A DNA stretch of 41,677 nt from an uncultured Paracoccaceae bacterium (lineage in GTDB: Bacteria; Pseudomonadota; Alphaproteobacteria; Rhodobacterales; Rhodobacteraceae). The stretch is taken from contig CALIZF010000044.1 in the NCBI GenBank assembly GCA_938028765.1, positions 1 to 41,677 of the forward strand, in the 5' to 3' direction. A program made the position numbers and the translations under genes. Positions 7,784 to 16,939 of this stretch are shown here, piece by piece. Below the pieces are notes generated by a model. It searched no databases. It worked only from the letters and a program-made list of their open reading frames with translations, and had not been told where the DNA came from. Positions within the stretch are counted from its first letter, which is position 1. Every line of letters starts with the position of its first letter.

Positions 7784-7792
7784 TTATCCACA
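7784..7792 (+). other. single perfect DnaA-box sequence
   Basis: TTATCCACA at 7784-7792 is identical to the classical DnaA-box consensus and lies in the 215-base gap ahead of cpaC. It is solitary, with no AT-rich region or iterons, so it is not an origin; it may be chance or a DnaA regulatory site. Confidence 0.35.
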
Positions 7793-7928
7793 TAAACAGC
7801 CCCGCACAATCCCATGATTCTTGCAAAGATTCCGCTTCTCTGTCACCGTGCGCGGGAAGGTCGGGCGGAACAGCGGGGGCGAGGGGGCGACAGAACCTCC
7901 GGCCCGGGTGATCGGAGAGGCGGGTCAC

Positions 7929-9335
7929 ATGCGGATGTCGAGTCTTTGTCGCGCGGGCGCGATCGCCCTTGCGGCAGCCGCCGCCGCGCCGGCGCCAGCG
8001 CCGGCACAAACCCTGCGCGTCATGACCGGCGAGGCCAGCGCGGCGCTGAACGTTCCGATGAACCGCGCGGTGGTCGTCGAAAGCGAGACGCCCTTTGCGG
8101 AGCTGTCCATCGCCAACCCCGGCATCGCCGACATCTCGACGCTGTCGGACCGGTCGATCTATGTGCTCGGCAAGACGCCGGGCCGCACCACGCTGACGCT
8201 CTTGACCGCGGACGGGCGGCTGATCACGAACGTGGATGTCCATGTCACCCCCGACATCGCCGAGTTCAAGGAACGCCTGCGCCAGATCCTGCCGGGCGAG
8301 CCGATCGAGGTGCGCACGGCGAACGACGGGATCGTGCTGTCGGGCACCGTGTCGTCCTCGGCCAAGCTCGACCGCGCGCTGGACCTTGCCAACCGCTACG
8401 CGCCCGAGCGGGTGTCGAACCTGATGACCGTGGGCGGCACGCAGCAGGTGATGCTGAAGGTCCGCTTCGCCGAGATGCAGCGGTCGGTGTCGAAGAATCT
8501 TTCGGCCTCGCTCGGGATGCGCAACACCGGCGGCGGGATGGGCGTCGTCGCGGGGACCGGCAACTTCACCGGAACGGGGGCGATCAACAACGCCTTCGAC
8601 AGCGGCGTGCTGCCGATCAACCCCCAGACGCGCGGGGCGCTCGGCCTCGGCTTCACCGCGGGCAGCCTGCAGTTCGCCGTGCTGCTCGAGGCGCTCGAGT
8701 CGAAGGGGGCGGTGCGCACGCTGGCCGAACCCAACCTGACCGCCCTGTCGGGGCAGGAGGCGAGGTTCCTCGCGGGCGGCGAATACCCGATCCCGGTCGC
8801 CGCGGGCGACAACCGCATCGCCATCGAATACAAGCCCTTCGGGGTCGAACTCACGTTCGTGCCCGTGGTCGTGGACGGCAACCTGATCAACCTGACGCTG
8901 AACGCCGCGGTATCGTCGATCGACTCGACCGTCACGCTGCAGACCAACGGGTTCCAGATCAACGCCTTCAAGCGGCGCGAAACCTCGACGACGGTCGAGA
9001 TGCGCGACGGCGAGAGCTTCGCCATCGCGGGCCTTCTGCAGGACGACTTCCGCAACCTGAACAACCAGGTGCCGTGGCTGGGCGACGTGCCGATCCTCGG
9101 CGCGCTGTTCCGGTCGGCAGACTACCAGCGGGCGCAGTCCGAACTGGTCATCATCGTGACCCCGCACCTCGTGTCCCCGACGCGGGGCGAGGCGCTGGCG
9201 CTGCCGACCGACCGCGTCCGGCTGCCGTCGGAACGCGACTTCTTCCTCTTCGGCCGGGTCACCGGGCAGCGCGGGGCCGCGGGCGAGGTGGCGCGGCAGG
9301 ATTTCTCGGGCCCCTACGGCTACGTGATGGAGTGA
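7929..9335 (+). CDS. cpaC: Tad/Flp pilus outer-membrane secretin CpaC (RcpA)
   Basis: A 468-residue exported protein forming the outer-membrane channel of the Tad apparatus. It has a signal peptide (about 25 residues, ending PAPAQ). An N-terminal pilus/secretin domain contains RAVVVESETPFAELSIANPGIADI. A BON-like domain follows (about 115-165), and a C-terminal secretin domain contains VRTLAEPNLTALSGQEARFL and VPWLGDVPILGALFRS, the core secretin signature. The stretch SELVIIVTPHLVSP closes the barrel domain. ATG 7929 was chosen because it begins the signal peptide and follows GGAGAGG by 8 bases; the upstream extension of the frame is not leader-like. It is the first recognisable gene of the locus: flp and cpaB, normally upstream, are not found between 7714 and 7928. 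Confidence 0.94.
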   Translation: MRMSSLCRAGAIALAAAAAAPAPAPAQTLRVMTGEASAALNVPMNRAVVVESETPFAELSIANPGIADISTLSDRSIYVLGKTPGRTTLTLLTADGRLITNVDVHVTPDIAEFKERLRQILPGEPIEVRTANDGIVLSGTVSSSAKLDRALDLANRYAPERVSNLMTVGGTQQVMLKVRFAEMQRSVSKNLSASLGMRNTGGGMGVVAGTGNFTGTGAINNAFDSGVLPINPQTRGALGLGFTAGSLQFAVLLEALESKGAVRTLAEPNLTALSGQEARFLAGGEYPIPVAAGDNRIAIEYKPFGVELTFVPVVVDGNLINLTLNAAVSSIDSTVTLQTNGFQINAFKRRETSTTVEMRDGESFAIAGLLQDDFRNLNNQVPWLGDVPILGALFRSADYQRAQSELVIIVTPHLVSPTRGEALALPTDRVRLPSERDFFLFGRVTGQRGAAGEVARQDFSGPYGYVME

Positions 9336-9340
9336 CGCGC

Positions 9341-9982
9341 GTGCGCCTTCGCCTGCCCCTCGCCATCGTCGCGGCCCTGGCGCTGGCGGCCTGCGAATCC
9401 GAGATCGGCGCCTCGATCGACGAGGGCGGCTTCGGCAACCCCACGATGAACAACCACCTCTTCATGACGGGGCAGCAAAGCTACGTCCAGGCGCTTGGCG
9501 AACGCTTTGCGCGCGAGGTGCCCGATACCGTCAACTTCGACTTCGACCGCGCCGTGCTGGATGCCGAGGCGCAGGCGATCCTGCGGCGGCAGGCGCACTG
9601 GATCAGGCAGTTCCCCGAGGTGCGCTTCCGTGTCTATGGCCACACGGACCTCGTCGGCACGGATGCCTACAACCGCGCCCTCGGCCTGCGCCGGGCCCAG
9701 GCGGTGGTCGCGTTCCTCGTGTCGCAGGGCATAAGCCGGTCGCGGCTAGAGGCGGTGGCATCCTTCGGCAAGACCCGGCCGCTCATTCGGACCGCCGATC
9801 CCGAGCGGCAGAACCGCCGGACGGTGACCGAGGTGACCGGCTTCGTCCAGCGGCACCCGTCGGTGCTGAACGGCAAGTATGCCGAGGTGGTGTTCCGCGA
9901 GTATGTTGCCGGCGAGGCGGGCGCGACCTTCCGCCATCCCAAGCCGCCGAAAAGCGACAGCGACCGCACCGGCGCCAACTGA
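9341..9982 (+). CDS. OmpA-family lipoprotein in the CpaD position of the Tad locus
   Basis: A 213-residue protein with a lipoprotein signal (ALALAAC, lipidated cysteine 18) and an OmpA-like peptidoglycan-binding domain over roughly residues 60-165. Typical segments are VNFDFDRAVLDAEAQAIL, YGHTDLVGTDAYNRALGLRR and the arginine-rich ERQNRRTVTEV. It probably anchors or stabilises the secretin in the outer membrane, the job given to CpaD in Caulobacter. Rhodobacterales Tad loci typically carry an OmpA protein in this slot. GTG 9341 is used because GGAG (9329-9332) lies 8 bases before it. GTG 9332, which overlaps the cpaC stop, is an alternative that adds three residues. Translation is probably coupled to cpaC. 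Confidence 0.88.
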   Translation: MRLRLPLAIVAALALAACESEIGASIDEGGFGNPTMNNHLFMTGQQSYVQALGERFAREVPDTVNFDFDRAVLDAEAQAILRRQAHWIRQFPEVRFRVYGHTDLVGTDAYNRALGLRRAQAVVAFLVSQGISRSRLEAVASFGKTRPLIRTADPERQNRRTVTEVTGFVQRHPSVLNGKYAEVVFREYVAGEAGATFRHPKPPKSDSDRTGAN

Positions 9983-10025
9983 CGGCGGGCGACGGCGCGG
10001 TGCGCGCGCCCCGGAATGCCGAAGA

Positions 10026-10055
10026 TTGACGTTATTTCAGTCCCATTCCTGCCAA
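10026..10055 (+). promoter_or_regulatory. possible internal promoter before cpaE
   Basis: A near-consensus -35 element TTGACG (10026-10031) lies in the 229-base gap between the OmpA gene and cpaE. The expected -10 region around 10049-10055 is poor (TGCCAA), so the call rests on the -35 box and the unusually long gap in an otherwise tightly packed gene cluster. Confidence 0.25.
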
Positions 10056-10211
10056 CATCGTCCACGACCGTGCAGGTAATGAGAGCAGTCGCGCGACCAA
10101 GCGAATCGCGCGGGGGCGTCAGGTCCGACCGGGGTGGGCACGATGGCACAAGGCAAGTCACCGCACGGCATCCCCGCCGGTCCGCGTCCCTCGGATAAGG
10201 GAAACGAGACG

Positions 10212-11474
10212 ATGAGCGCAGTGGCAGCCCTGCAACCCGAACCGGCCCCGATCATCGCCTGCACCATCAGCCGGGACGTGCAGAACTTCGACCTTCTGAT
10301 CGAGGACATGGAGGAGGAGCTTGGCGAAACCTGGGGGGATCTCGCCTTCGACGATGCCCTGCGGTTCTTCGACCAGCCCGACGCACGCACGCTTGAATTC
10401 GTCGCCGTCGCGGTCGACGCGCAAGACGAGGCGGACCTCGCGCGGATCGCCGCCATCGTGACGGCGGCGCGCGAACGCGGGATCAAGGTGATCCTGATCG
10501 CCGACCGGATCACGCCGGCCGCGCTGCACCAGCTGCTGAAGCTCGGCGCAGAGGATTTCGTGCCCTATCCCCTGCCCGAAGGGGCGCTGCACGACGCCAT
10601 CGCGCGGCTGCGCAAGCCCGCGCCGCCCCCGCCCGCCGCGGTGCCGCATGACCCGCCCGAGGTCCCCCGCCCCACCTTCAAGGCCAAGGGCGACCGCGAC
10701 GGCGTGGTCCTGCCGGTCCATGGCCTGGGCGGCGGCACGGGCGCGACAACCTTCGCCGTCAACCTCGCCTGGGAACTGGCGACGATCCAGAAGCAGGACG
10801 CTCCGCGCGTCTGCCTGATCGACCTCGACCTGCAGTTCGGGTCGGTCGCCACCTATCTCGACTTGCCGCGGCGCGAGACGATCTTCGAGGTGCTGTCGGA
10901 TACCGCAGGTCTCGACAGCGACGCCTTCGTGCAGGCGATGGTGACCTTCAACGACAAGCTGCACGTCTTTACCGCGCCGTCCGACATGCTGCCGCTCGAC
11001 TTCGTGACGGCCGAGGACATCGGACGGATCGTCTCGATGGCGCAGGCGAACTTCGACTATGTCGTGATCGACATGCCCAAGACGATCGTGTCCTGGACCG
11101 AGACGGTGCTGTCGGCCGCGCATGTCTATTTCGCGATGCTCGAACTCGACATGCGCTGCGCGCAGAACACGCTGCGCCTTGTCCGGGCGCTGAAGGCCGA
11201 GGATCTGCCGCACGAGAAGCTGCGCTTTGCGCTGAACCGCGCCCCGTCCTTCACCGATCTGTCGGGCAAGGCACGGGCCAAGCGGCTGGCCGAGTCGCTG
11301 TCGATCGACCTTGAACTATTCCTGCCCGACGGGTCGCGGCAGGTGACGCAGGCCAACGACCACGGCCTGCCGCTGGCCGAAAGCGCCGCGAAGAACCCCC
11401 TGCGCCGCGAGATCCAGAAGCTTGCCAAATCGGTCCACGATCTCAACAAGGCCGTGGAAGCGGGCCGGAAGTAG
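10212..11474 (+). CDS. cpaE: Tad pilus localisation ATPase CpaE/TadZ
   Basis: A 420-residue cytoplasmic protein with a receiver-like N-terminal domain (about residues 10-135, ending with a run of prolines near 137-150) and a MinD/ParA-like domain after residue 160. CpaE/TadZ marks the pole or site where the Tad machine assembles. The P-loop is degenerate: HGLGGGTGATTF (residues 170-181) keeps the glycines but lacks both lysines of the deviant Walker A motif. CLIDLDLQFGSVATYLD (201-217) is the switch/A' region and FDYVVIDMPK the Walker B region. ATG 10212 was chosen because homologous similarity begins with ACTISRDVQNFDLLIEDM soon after it and AAGGGAAACGAG precedes it. ATG 10143, 23 codons upstream, is possible. 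Confidence 0.92.
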   Translation: MSAVAALQPEPAPIIACTISRDVQNFDLLIEDMEEELGETWGDLAFDDALRFFDQPDARTLEFVAVAVDAQDEADLARIAAIVTAARERGIKVILIADRITPAALHQLLKLGAEDFVPYPLPEGALHDAIARLRKPAPPPPAAVPHDPPEVPRPTFKAKGDRDGVVLPVHGLGGGTGATTFAVNLAWELATIQKQDAPRVCLIDLDLQFGSVATYLDLPRRETIFEVLSDTAGLDSDAFVQAMVTFNDKLHVFTAPSDMLPLDFVTAEDIGRIVSMAQANFDYVVIDMPKTIVSWTETVLSAAHVYFAMLELDMRCAQNTLRLVRALKAEDLPHEKLRFALNRAPSFTDLSGKARAKRLAESLSIDLELFLPDGSRQVTQANDHGLPLAESAAKNPLRREIQKLAKSVHDLNKAVEAGRK

Positions 11475-11486
11475 GGGGGTCTGCCG

Positions 11487-12941
<1,455 letters not shown>

Positions 12942-12953
12942 GGAGACCGCCCC

Positions 12954-13922
12954 GTGGAGTTCAGCGCAACGCCCATCATCTACGGCGCGATTTTCATCGC
13001 CGTCCTTCTGCTGGTCGAGGGCGTCTATCTGGTCGCCTTCGGCAAGTCGATCAGCCTCAACGCCCGCGTCAACCGGCGGTTGGCGCTGCTTGAGAAGGGC
13101 GCAAGCCGCGAACAGGTGCTCGAACAGCTCCGCAAGGAGATGACGCAGCACATGAACGCGAAGTCGATTCCTCTTTACGCCATCTTGGCCGACAAGGCGC
13201 AGAAGGCCAACATCGCGTTCTCGCCGCGCCAGCTGATCATGATCATGCTGGCGCTCTCGGCGTTGGCCTATGTCGGCCTGTCGGTCGGGACCGAGGCCGA
13301 AACAGGCGTGCGCGCGCTGGTCGCCGTCGCCATGGGCTTCGGCGGCGTCTACATGTGGATCAACAGCAAAGCGAAGAAGCGCCTGTCGCTGATCGAGGAA
13401 CAGCTGCCCGACGCGGTCGAGCTGATGGTGCGCAGCCTGCGGGTTGGCCATCCCTTCTCGTCCGCGATCGGGATCGTGGCGAAGGAGGTGCCCGACCCCC
13501 TCGGCACCGAGTTCGGCATCATCGCCGACGAGGCCGCCTACGGCCGCGACATCGCGGAGTCGCTCAAGGCGCTGGCGGAACGGATGGACATGCAGGATCT
13601 GCGCTTCCTTGCCGTCGCGGTCTCGATCCAGAGCCAGTCGGGCGGCAACCTCGCCGAGGTGCTGGAAGGGCTGGCGAAGGTGATCCGGTCGCGGTTCAAG
13701 CTCTTCCGGCGGGTCAAGGCGATCACCGCGGAGGCGAAATGGTCTGGCATGTTCCTGTCGGCCTTCCCGATCGTGGCGCTGGTCCTGATCCAGATCCTGA
13801 AGCCCGACTACTACGACGAGGTCAAGGAAACTTCGGTCTTCATTCCCGCCGCCCTCGCGGTCGGGACGTTCCTCGTCATCAACGTGATCTACATGAAGAT
13901 CATGGTGAACATTAAGGTCTGA
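12954..13922 (+). CDS. tadB: Tad inner-membrane platform protein TadB
   Basis: A 322-residue type II secretion F-domain (GspF-like) protein forming, with TadC, the inner-membrane platform on which CpaF acts. The N-terminal membrane segment (about residues 8-29) is followed by a cytoplasmic stretch. Two segments near residues 90-130 lead to the T2SSF domain (LPDAVELMVRSLRVGHPFSSAI to EAKWSGMFLSAFP), and two closing segments end the protein. The start is GTG 12954: AAGGAG (12940-12945), which overlaps the cpaF stop, is 8 bases upstream. The conserved SLRVGHPFSSAI and SQSGGNLAEVLEGLAKVIR blocks confirm the family. It directly abuts tadC (2-base gap). Confidence 0.95.
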   Translation: MEFSATPIIYGAIFIAVLLLVEGVYLVAFGKSISLNARVNRRLALLEKGASREQVLEQLRKEMTQHMNAKSIPLYAILADKAQKANIAFSPRQLIMIMLALSALAYVGLSVGTEAETGVRALVAVAMGFGGVYMWINSKAKKRLSLIEEQLPDAVELMVRSLRVGHPFSSAIGIVAKEVPDPLGTEFGIIADEAAYGRDIAESLKALAERMDMQDLRFLAVAVSIQSQSGGNLAEVLEGLAKVIRSRFKLFRRVKAITAEAKWSGMFLSAFPIVALVLIQILKPDYYDEVKETSVFIPAALAVGTFLVINVIYMKIMVNIKV

Positions 13923-13924
13923 CC

Positions 13925-14908
13925 ATGCCCCTTCTCGATGCTGCGAATGCCGCGCTGATCAACGCGCTGGGGCCGCTCGGGCCGCTGATGGCGGTCGGCG
14001 CGCTCGGCCTGATCTTGGTGCTGATCGCACTGCCCGCCTTCCTGACGCGCCGGCCCGACCCGATCGAGAAGCTGCGCGAAGCCGCCAGGGCCAAGTCGGT
14101 GCAGCCAGGGGCCGCGCAGCGCCTGCGTGTGGCGGACCGCAGCGACAAGCTGCAGAAGTTCGCGTCCTTTCTCGAGCCGAAGGACGAGAAGGAGATGTCG
14201 AGCGCGCGCATGAAAATGCTTCGGGCGGGCTACCGGTCGAAGAACGCGGTGCGGATGTTTCACGCCGCGCAGTTCGCCCTCGGCCTCGGGGCGCTTCTGA
14301 TCGGGGTGATCTACACGATGGCGACGAACGACCCTGACGCGCCGCGCAGCGCCACGATGCTGCTGACGTCCACGTTGCTGCCCGGCGCGGTCGGCTATTA
14401 CGCCCCGATCTACTGGGTGCAGCGCCGGATCCAGGAACGCCAGCAGCAGATGATCGAGGGCTTCCCCGATGCGCTCGACATGATGCTGGTCTGCGTCGAG
14501 GCGGGCCAGTCGCTCGACCAGTCGATCATCCGGGTGTCGAAGGAGATCAAGCTGGGCTACCCCGCGCTCGGCGAGGAATTCGAGCTCGTCTCGCACGAGG
14601 TGAAGGCGGGAAAGGAACGGGTCGCGGTGCTGAAGGACTTCGCCGAGCGCGCGGGCGTGCCCGACATCTCGTCCTTCGTCACCACGATGGTGCAGTCCGC
14701 AACCTTCGGCACCTCGATCGCCGAGGCGCTGCGCGTCTATGCGTCCGAGATGCGCGACAAGCGCGTGATGCGCGCCGAAGAGAAGGCGAACGTCTTGCCG
14801 ACGAAGCTGACCCTTGGCACGATGCTGTTCACCGTGCCGCCACTGATGATCATCCTCATCGGTCCGTCGCTGCACGGCATCGCCAAGACGCTGGGGGGCG
14901 TGTTCTAG
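13925..14908 (+). CDS. tadC: Tad inner-membrane platform protein TadC
   Basis: A 327-residue second GspF-like platform protein, paralogous to TadB. Membrane segments are visible at about residues 18-40, 110-150 and 295-320. The T2SSF domain reads FPDALDMMLVCVEAGQSLDQ to EKANVLPTKLTLGTMLFTVP. The cytoplasmic motif SFVTTMVQSATFGTSIAEAL is typical of TadC. It starts 2 bases after the tadB stop, with the ribosome binding site (AAGG) inside the end of tadB, so the two subunits are likely made in fixed ratio. It ends 1 base before the GTG start of the first TPR lipoprotein gene. Confidence 0.95.
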   Translation: MPLLDAANAALINALGPLGPLMAVGALGLILVLIALPAFLTRRPDPIEKLREAARAKSVQPGAAQRLRVADRSDKLQKFASFLEPKDEKEMSSARMKMLRAGYRSKNAVRMFHAAQFALGLGALLIGVIYTMATNDPDAPRSATMLLTSTLLPGAVGYYAPIYWVQRRIQERQQQMIEGFPDALDMMLVCVEAGQSLDQSIIRVSKEIKLGYPALGEEFELVSHEVKAGKERVAVLKDFAERAGVPDISSFVTTMVQSATFGTSIAEALRVYASEMRDKRVMRAEEKANVLPTKLTLGTMLFTVPPLMIILIGPSLHGIAKTLGGVF

Positions 14909-14909
14909 G

Positions 14910-15464
14910 GTGACGGTCCGGGTCCGCGCGGTGGCAGCCATCCTGCTGGCGGCCGCTGCGGCAGGATGCGGCGGGGGAACCCTCGGGGACGGCGCCTTGC
15001 CCGGCATCGCGCGCGGCGAACGGGCGGTGGACGGGCTGACGGTCGGGCACCGGCTTATGGCGGCGGGCGAGCACGAGCTGGCCCTGCGGGCCTATCTGCG
15101 CGCGGCAGCGGAAGAAGGGGCCAATGCAGACGTCCTGTCGGCGATCGGATCGGCGAACCTGGCGCTCGGTCGGCTGGGGCAGGCCGAACGGATCCTGCGC
15201 CGGGCGCTGGAGCTCGACCCCGACTTCGTGCCGGCGCTGAACAACCTCGGCGTTGTCCTGATGGAAAAGGGCGAGACCGGCGAGGCGCGGCGCGTGTTCC
15301 AGCAGGCCTTCGCGCTCGACAGTGGCAAGTCGGACGCGATCCGCGAAAACCTGCGCCTGGCCATCGCGCGCAGCGAAGATCGTGTCTATACTGCCGACAA
15401 CAATCAGAACTTCAGGTTGGTGCGGCGGGGTCGCGGGGAATACCTCCTCCTGTCCACCTTCTGA
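14910..15464 (+). CDS. tadD: TPR lipoprotein, TadD-type pilotin
   Basis: A 184-residue lipoprotein: signal peptide with the lipobox AAAAGC (cysteine 20), then a mature part with about three tetratricopeptide repeats (residues about 50-150; the clearest is LGRLGQAERILRRALELDPDF). TadD proteins act as pilotins or assembly aids for the Tad secretin. The C-terminus RRGRGEYLLLSTF is short and basic. The start is a GTG one base after the tadC stop, so it is translationally coupled. A second TPR lipoprotein follows, so this could be either the true TadD or a duplicated accessory protein. Confidence 0.85.
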   Translation: MTVRVRAVAAILLAAAAAGCGGGTLGDGALPGIARGERAVDGLTVGHRLMAAGEHELALRAYLRAAAEEGANADVLSAIGSANLALGRLGQAERILRRALELDPDFVPALNNLGVVLMEKGETGEARRVFQQAFALDSGKSDAIRENLRLAIARSEDRVYTADNNQNFRLVRRGRGEYLLLSTF

Positions 15465-15490
15465 GGCAGAGCAGTAGAGAAGGACGCGAC

Positions 15491-16360
15491 ATGCGCCGGA
15501 CCGACCCCCGGGGTGCCGCCCGCGGCACCCTCTGGGCGCTGTGCCTTGCCGGCACCGCGCTTGCCGCCTGCAACCGGCCCGGCGGGGCCGATGTCGGGCG
15601 CGCCATCGACAGCGTGAACGTCATCGACGAAAGCAACCTCAGCGAGATCATGCTGACCGTCGCCGACCCGAACGAGGCGGTCGGCTACTTCGCCCGCGCC
15701 TCGGGCGAGAACCCCGGCCGGATCGACCTCCGGCGCGGTCTGGCGAAAAGCCTCGTCCGTGCGGGCAAGTCCGCCGAGGGCGCGCGCGTCTGGGCCGAGG
15801 TGGTAGCGATGCCCGGCGCCACCGACGACGACCGCGTGGACCGCGCCGACGCGCTGATCCGCGCAGGCGACTGGGACGGGGCCAAGGCGGTCCTGGCCGC
15901 CATCCCGCCCACGCACGAGACGTTCCACCGCTACCGGCTGGAAGCGATGGTGGCCGACAGCGCCAAGGACTGGAAGCGCGCCGACAGCTTCTACGAAACG
16001 GCGGCGGGCCTCACCAACCGGCCGGCGGGCGTCCTGAACAACTGGGGCTTCTCGAAGCTGAGCCGGAACGACTTCGCCGGGGCCGAAAAGCTGTTCATCG
16101 AGGCCCTGACCTACGATCCGACGCTGTTCACCGCCAAGAACAACCTCGTCATGGCGCGGGGCGCACAGGGCAAGTACGACCTGCCGGTGGTCGAGATGAC
16201 GCAGACCGAACGGGCGCAGCTGCTGCACACCGCCGCCCTCGCCGCGATCAAGAAGGGCAATGTGGCGACGGGAAAGGCCCTGCTGGCCGAGGCGATCGAG
16301 ACGCACCCGCAGCATTTCGACGCCGCTGTCCGCGCGCTGCGCGCGCTCGAAGGGGGCTGA
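15491..16360 (+). CDS. second TPR lipoprotein of the Tad locus
   Basis: A 289-residue lipoprotein with signal peptide and lipobox TALAAC (cysteine 27). The mature protein is mostly helical with TPR-like units, clearest at AVGYFARASGENPGRIDLRRGLAKSL and GVLNNWGFSKLSRNDFAGAEKLF, and a last helical hairpin KKGNVATGKALLAEAIETHP. It is longer than the preceding TadD-like protein and not closely similar, so it is not a simple recent duplication. A ribosome binding site AGAAGGA lies 7 bases upstream of the ATG. It is followed 2 bases later by the prepilin peptidase gene. A role as scaffold between outer membrane and Tad motor is inferred from position and domain type. Confidence 0.82.
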   Translation: MRRTDPRGAARGTLWALCLAGTALAACNRPGGADVGRAIDSVNVIDESNLSEIMLTVADPNEAVGYFARASGENPGRIDLRRGLAKSLVRAGKSAEGARVWAEVVAMPGATDDDRVDRADALIRAGDWDGAKAVLAAIPPTHETFHRYRLEAMVADSAKDWKRADSFYETAAGLTNRPAGVLNNWGFSKLSRNDFAGAEKLFIEALTYDPTLFTAKNNLVMARGAQGKYDLPVVEMTQTERAQLLHTAALAAIKKGNVATGKALLAEAIETHPQHFDAAVRALRALEGG

Positions 16361-16362
16361 CG

Positions 16363-16854
16363 ATGATGGGCACGCCGCCCCTGGCGGCGGCGGTCCTGCT
16401 GCTGCCCGCCCTGCCCGTCGCGATCTGGGTCGCCTGGTCCGACATGAAGTTCATGCGGATCCCGAACGTCGCGGTCGTCGCGCTGGCGGCGGGCTTCCTG
16501 ATCGTCGGTCCCGTCGCCCTGCCGCTGGCTGACTGGGGCTGGCGGTGGGTCAATCTTGCGGTCGTGCTCGCGGTCGGGTTCGGGCTGTCCTCCGCGGGAC
16601 TTCTCGGGGCGGGCGACGCCAAGTTCGCGGCCGCGATGGCGCCCTACCTCGCCGCGGGCGACGCGCGTTTCGTCCTGGCCCTCTTCGCGGCGGTGCTGCT
16701 TGCATCCTTCGTGGCGCACCGGGCGATGCGCGCCCTGCCCGCCTTCCGGTCCGCAACCGCCGACTGGGCATCGTGGACGCATGCGAAGTTTCCGATGGGA
16801 CTTTCGCTGTCGGGAACCCTGATCCTCTACCTGGCGGCGGCGGCGATCGGATGA
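16363..16854 (+). CDS. cpaA: Tad prepilin peptidase (A24 family, CpaA/TadV)
   Basis: A 163-residue, six-segment membrane aspartyl protease that cleaves the leader of Flp-type prepilins. Both catalytic aspartates are present: D27 in WSDMKFMRIPN, and D85 in the GAGDAKF motif (the GxGD signature, with alanine where valine is common). It lacks the N-methylase domain of type IVa enzymes, as expected for the short CpaA/TadV group. It starts 2 bases after the preceding stop; ATG 16363 and 16366 are adjacent in-frame starts. In most Tad loci this gene lies upstream near flp; here it is near the downstream end and no pilin gene is present. Confidence 0.92.
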   Translation: MMGTPPLAAAVLLLPALPVAIWVAWSDMKFMRIPNVAVVALAAGFLIVGPVALPLADWGWRWVNLAVVLAVGFGLSSAGLLGAGDAKFAAAMAPYLAAGDARFVLALFAAVLLASFVAHRAMRALPAFRSATADWASWTHAKFPMGLSLSGTLILYLAAAAIG

Positions 16855-16939
16855 GGATGCCGCATTTCCGCCACGCCGCCGCACGCGGCCTGCCCATTTC
16901 GCCGGGCAGCCATGCAGCGGATCCGCACCGGAGGTCGTG

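Noticed and set aside
7784..7792. Replication origin suggested by a DnaA box
   Set aside because: Only one box, no AT-rich unwinding region, no dnaA or parAB-type genes beside it.
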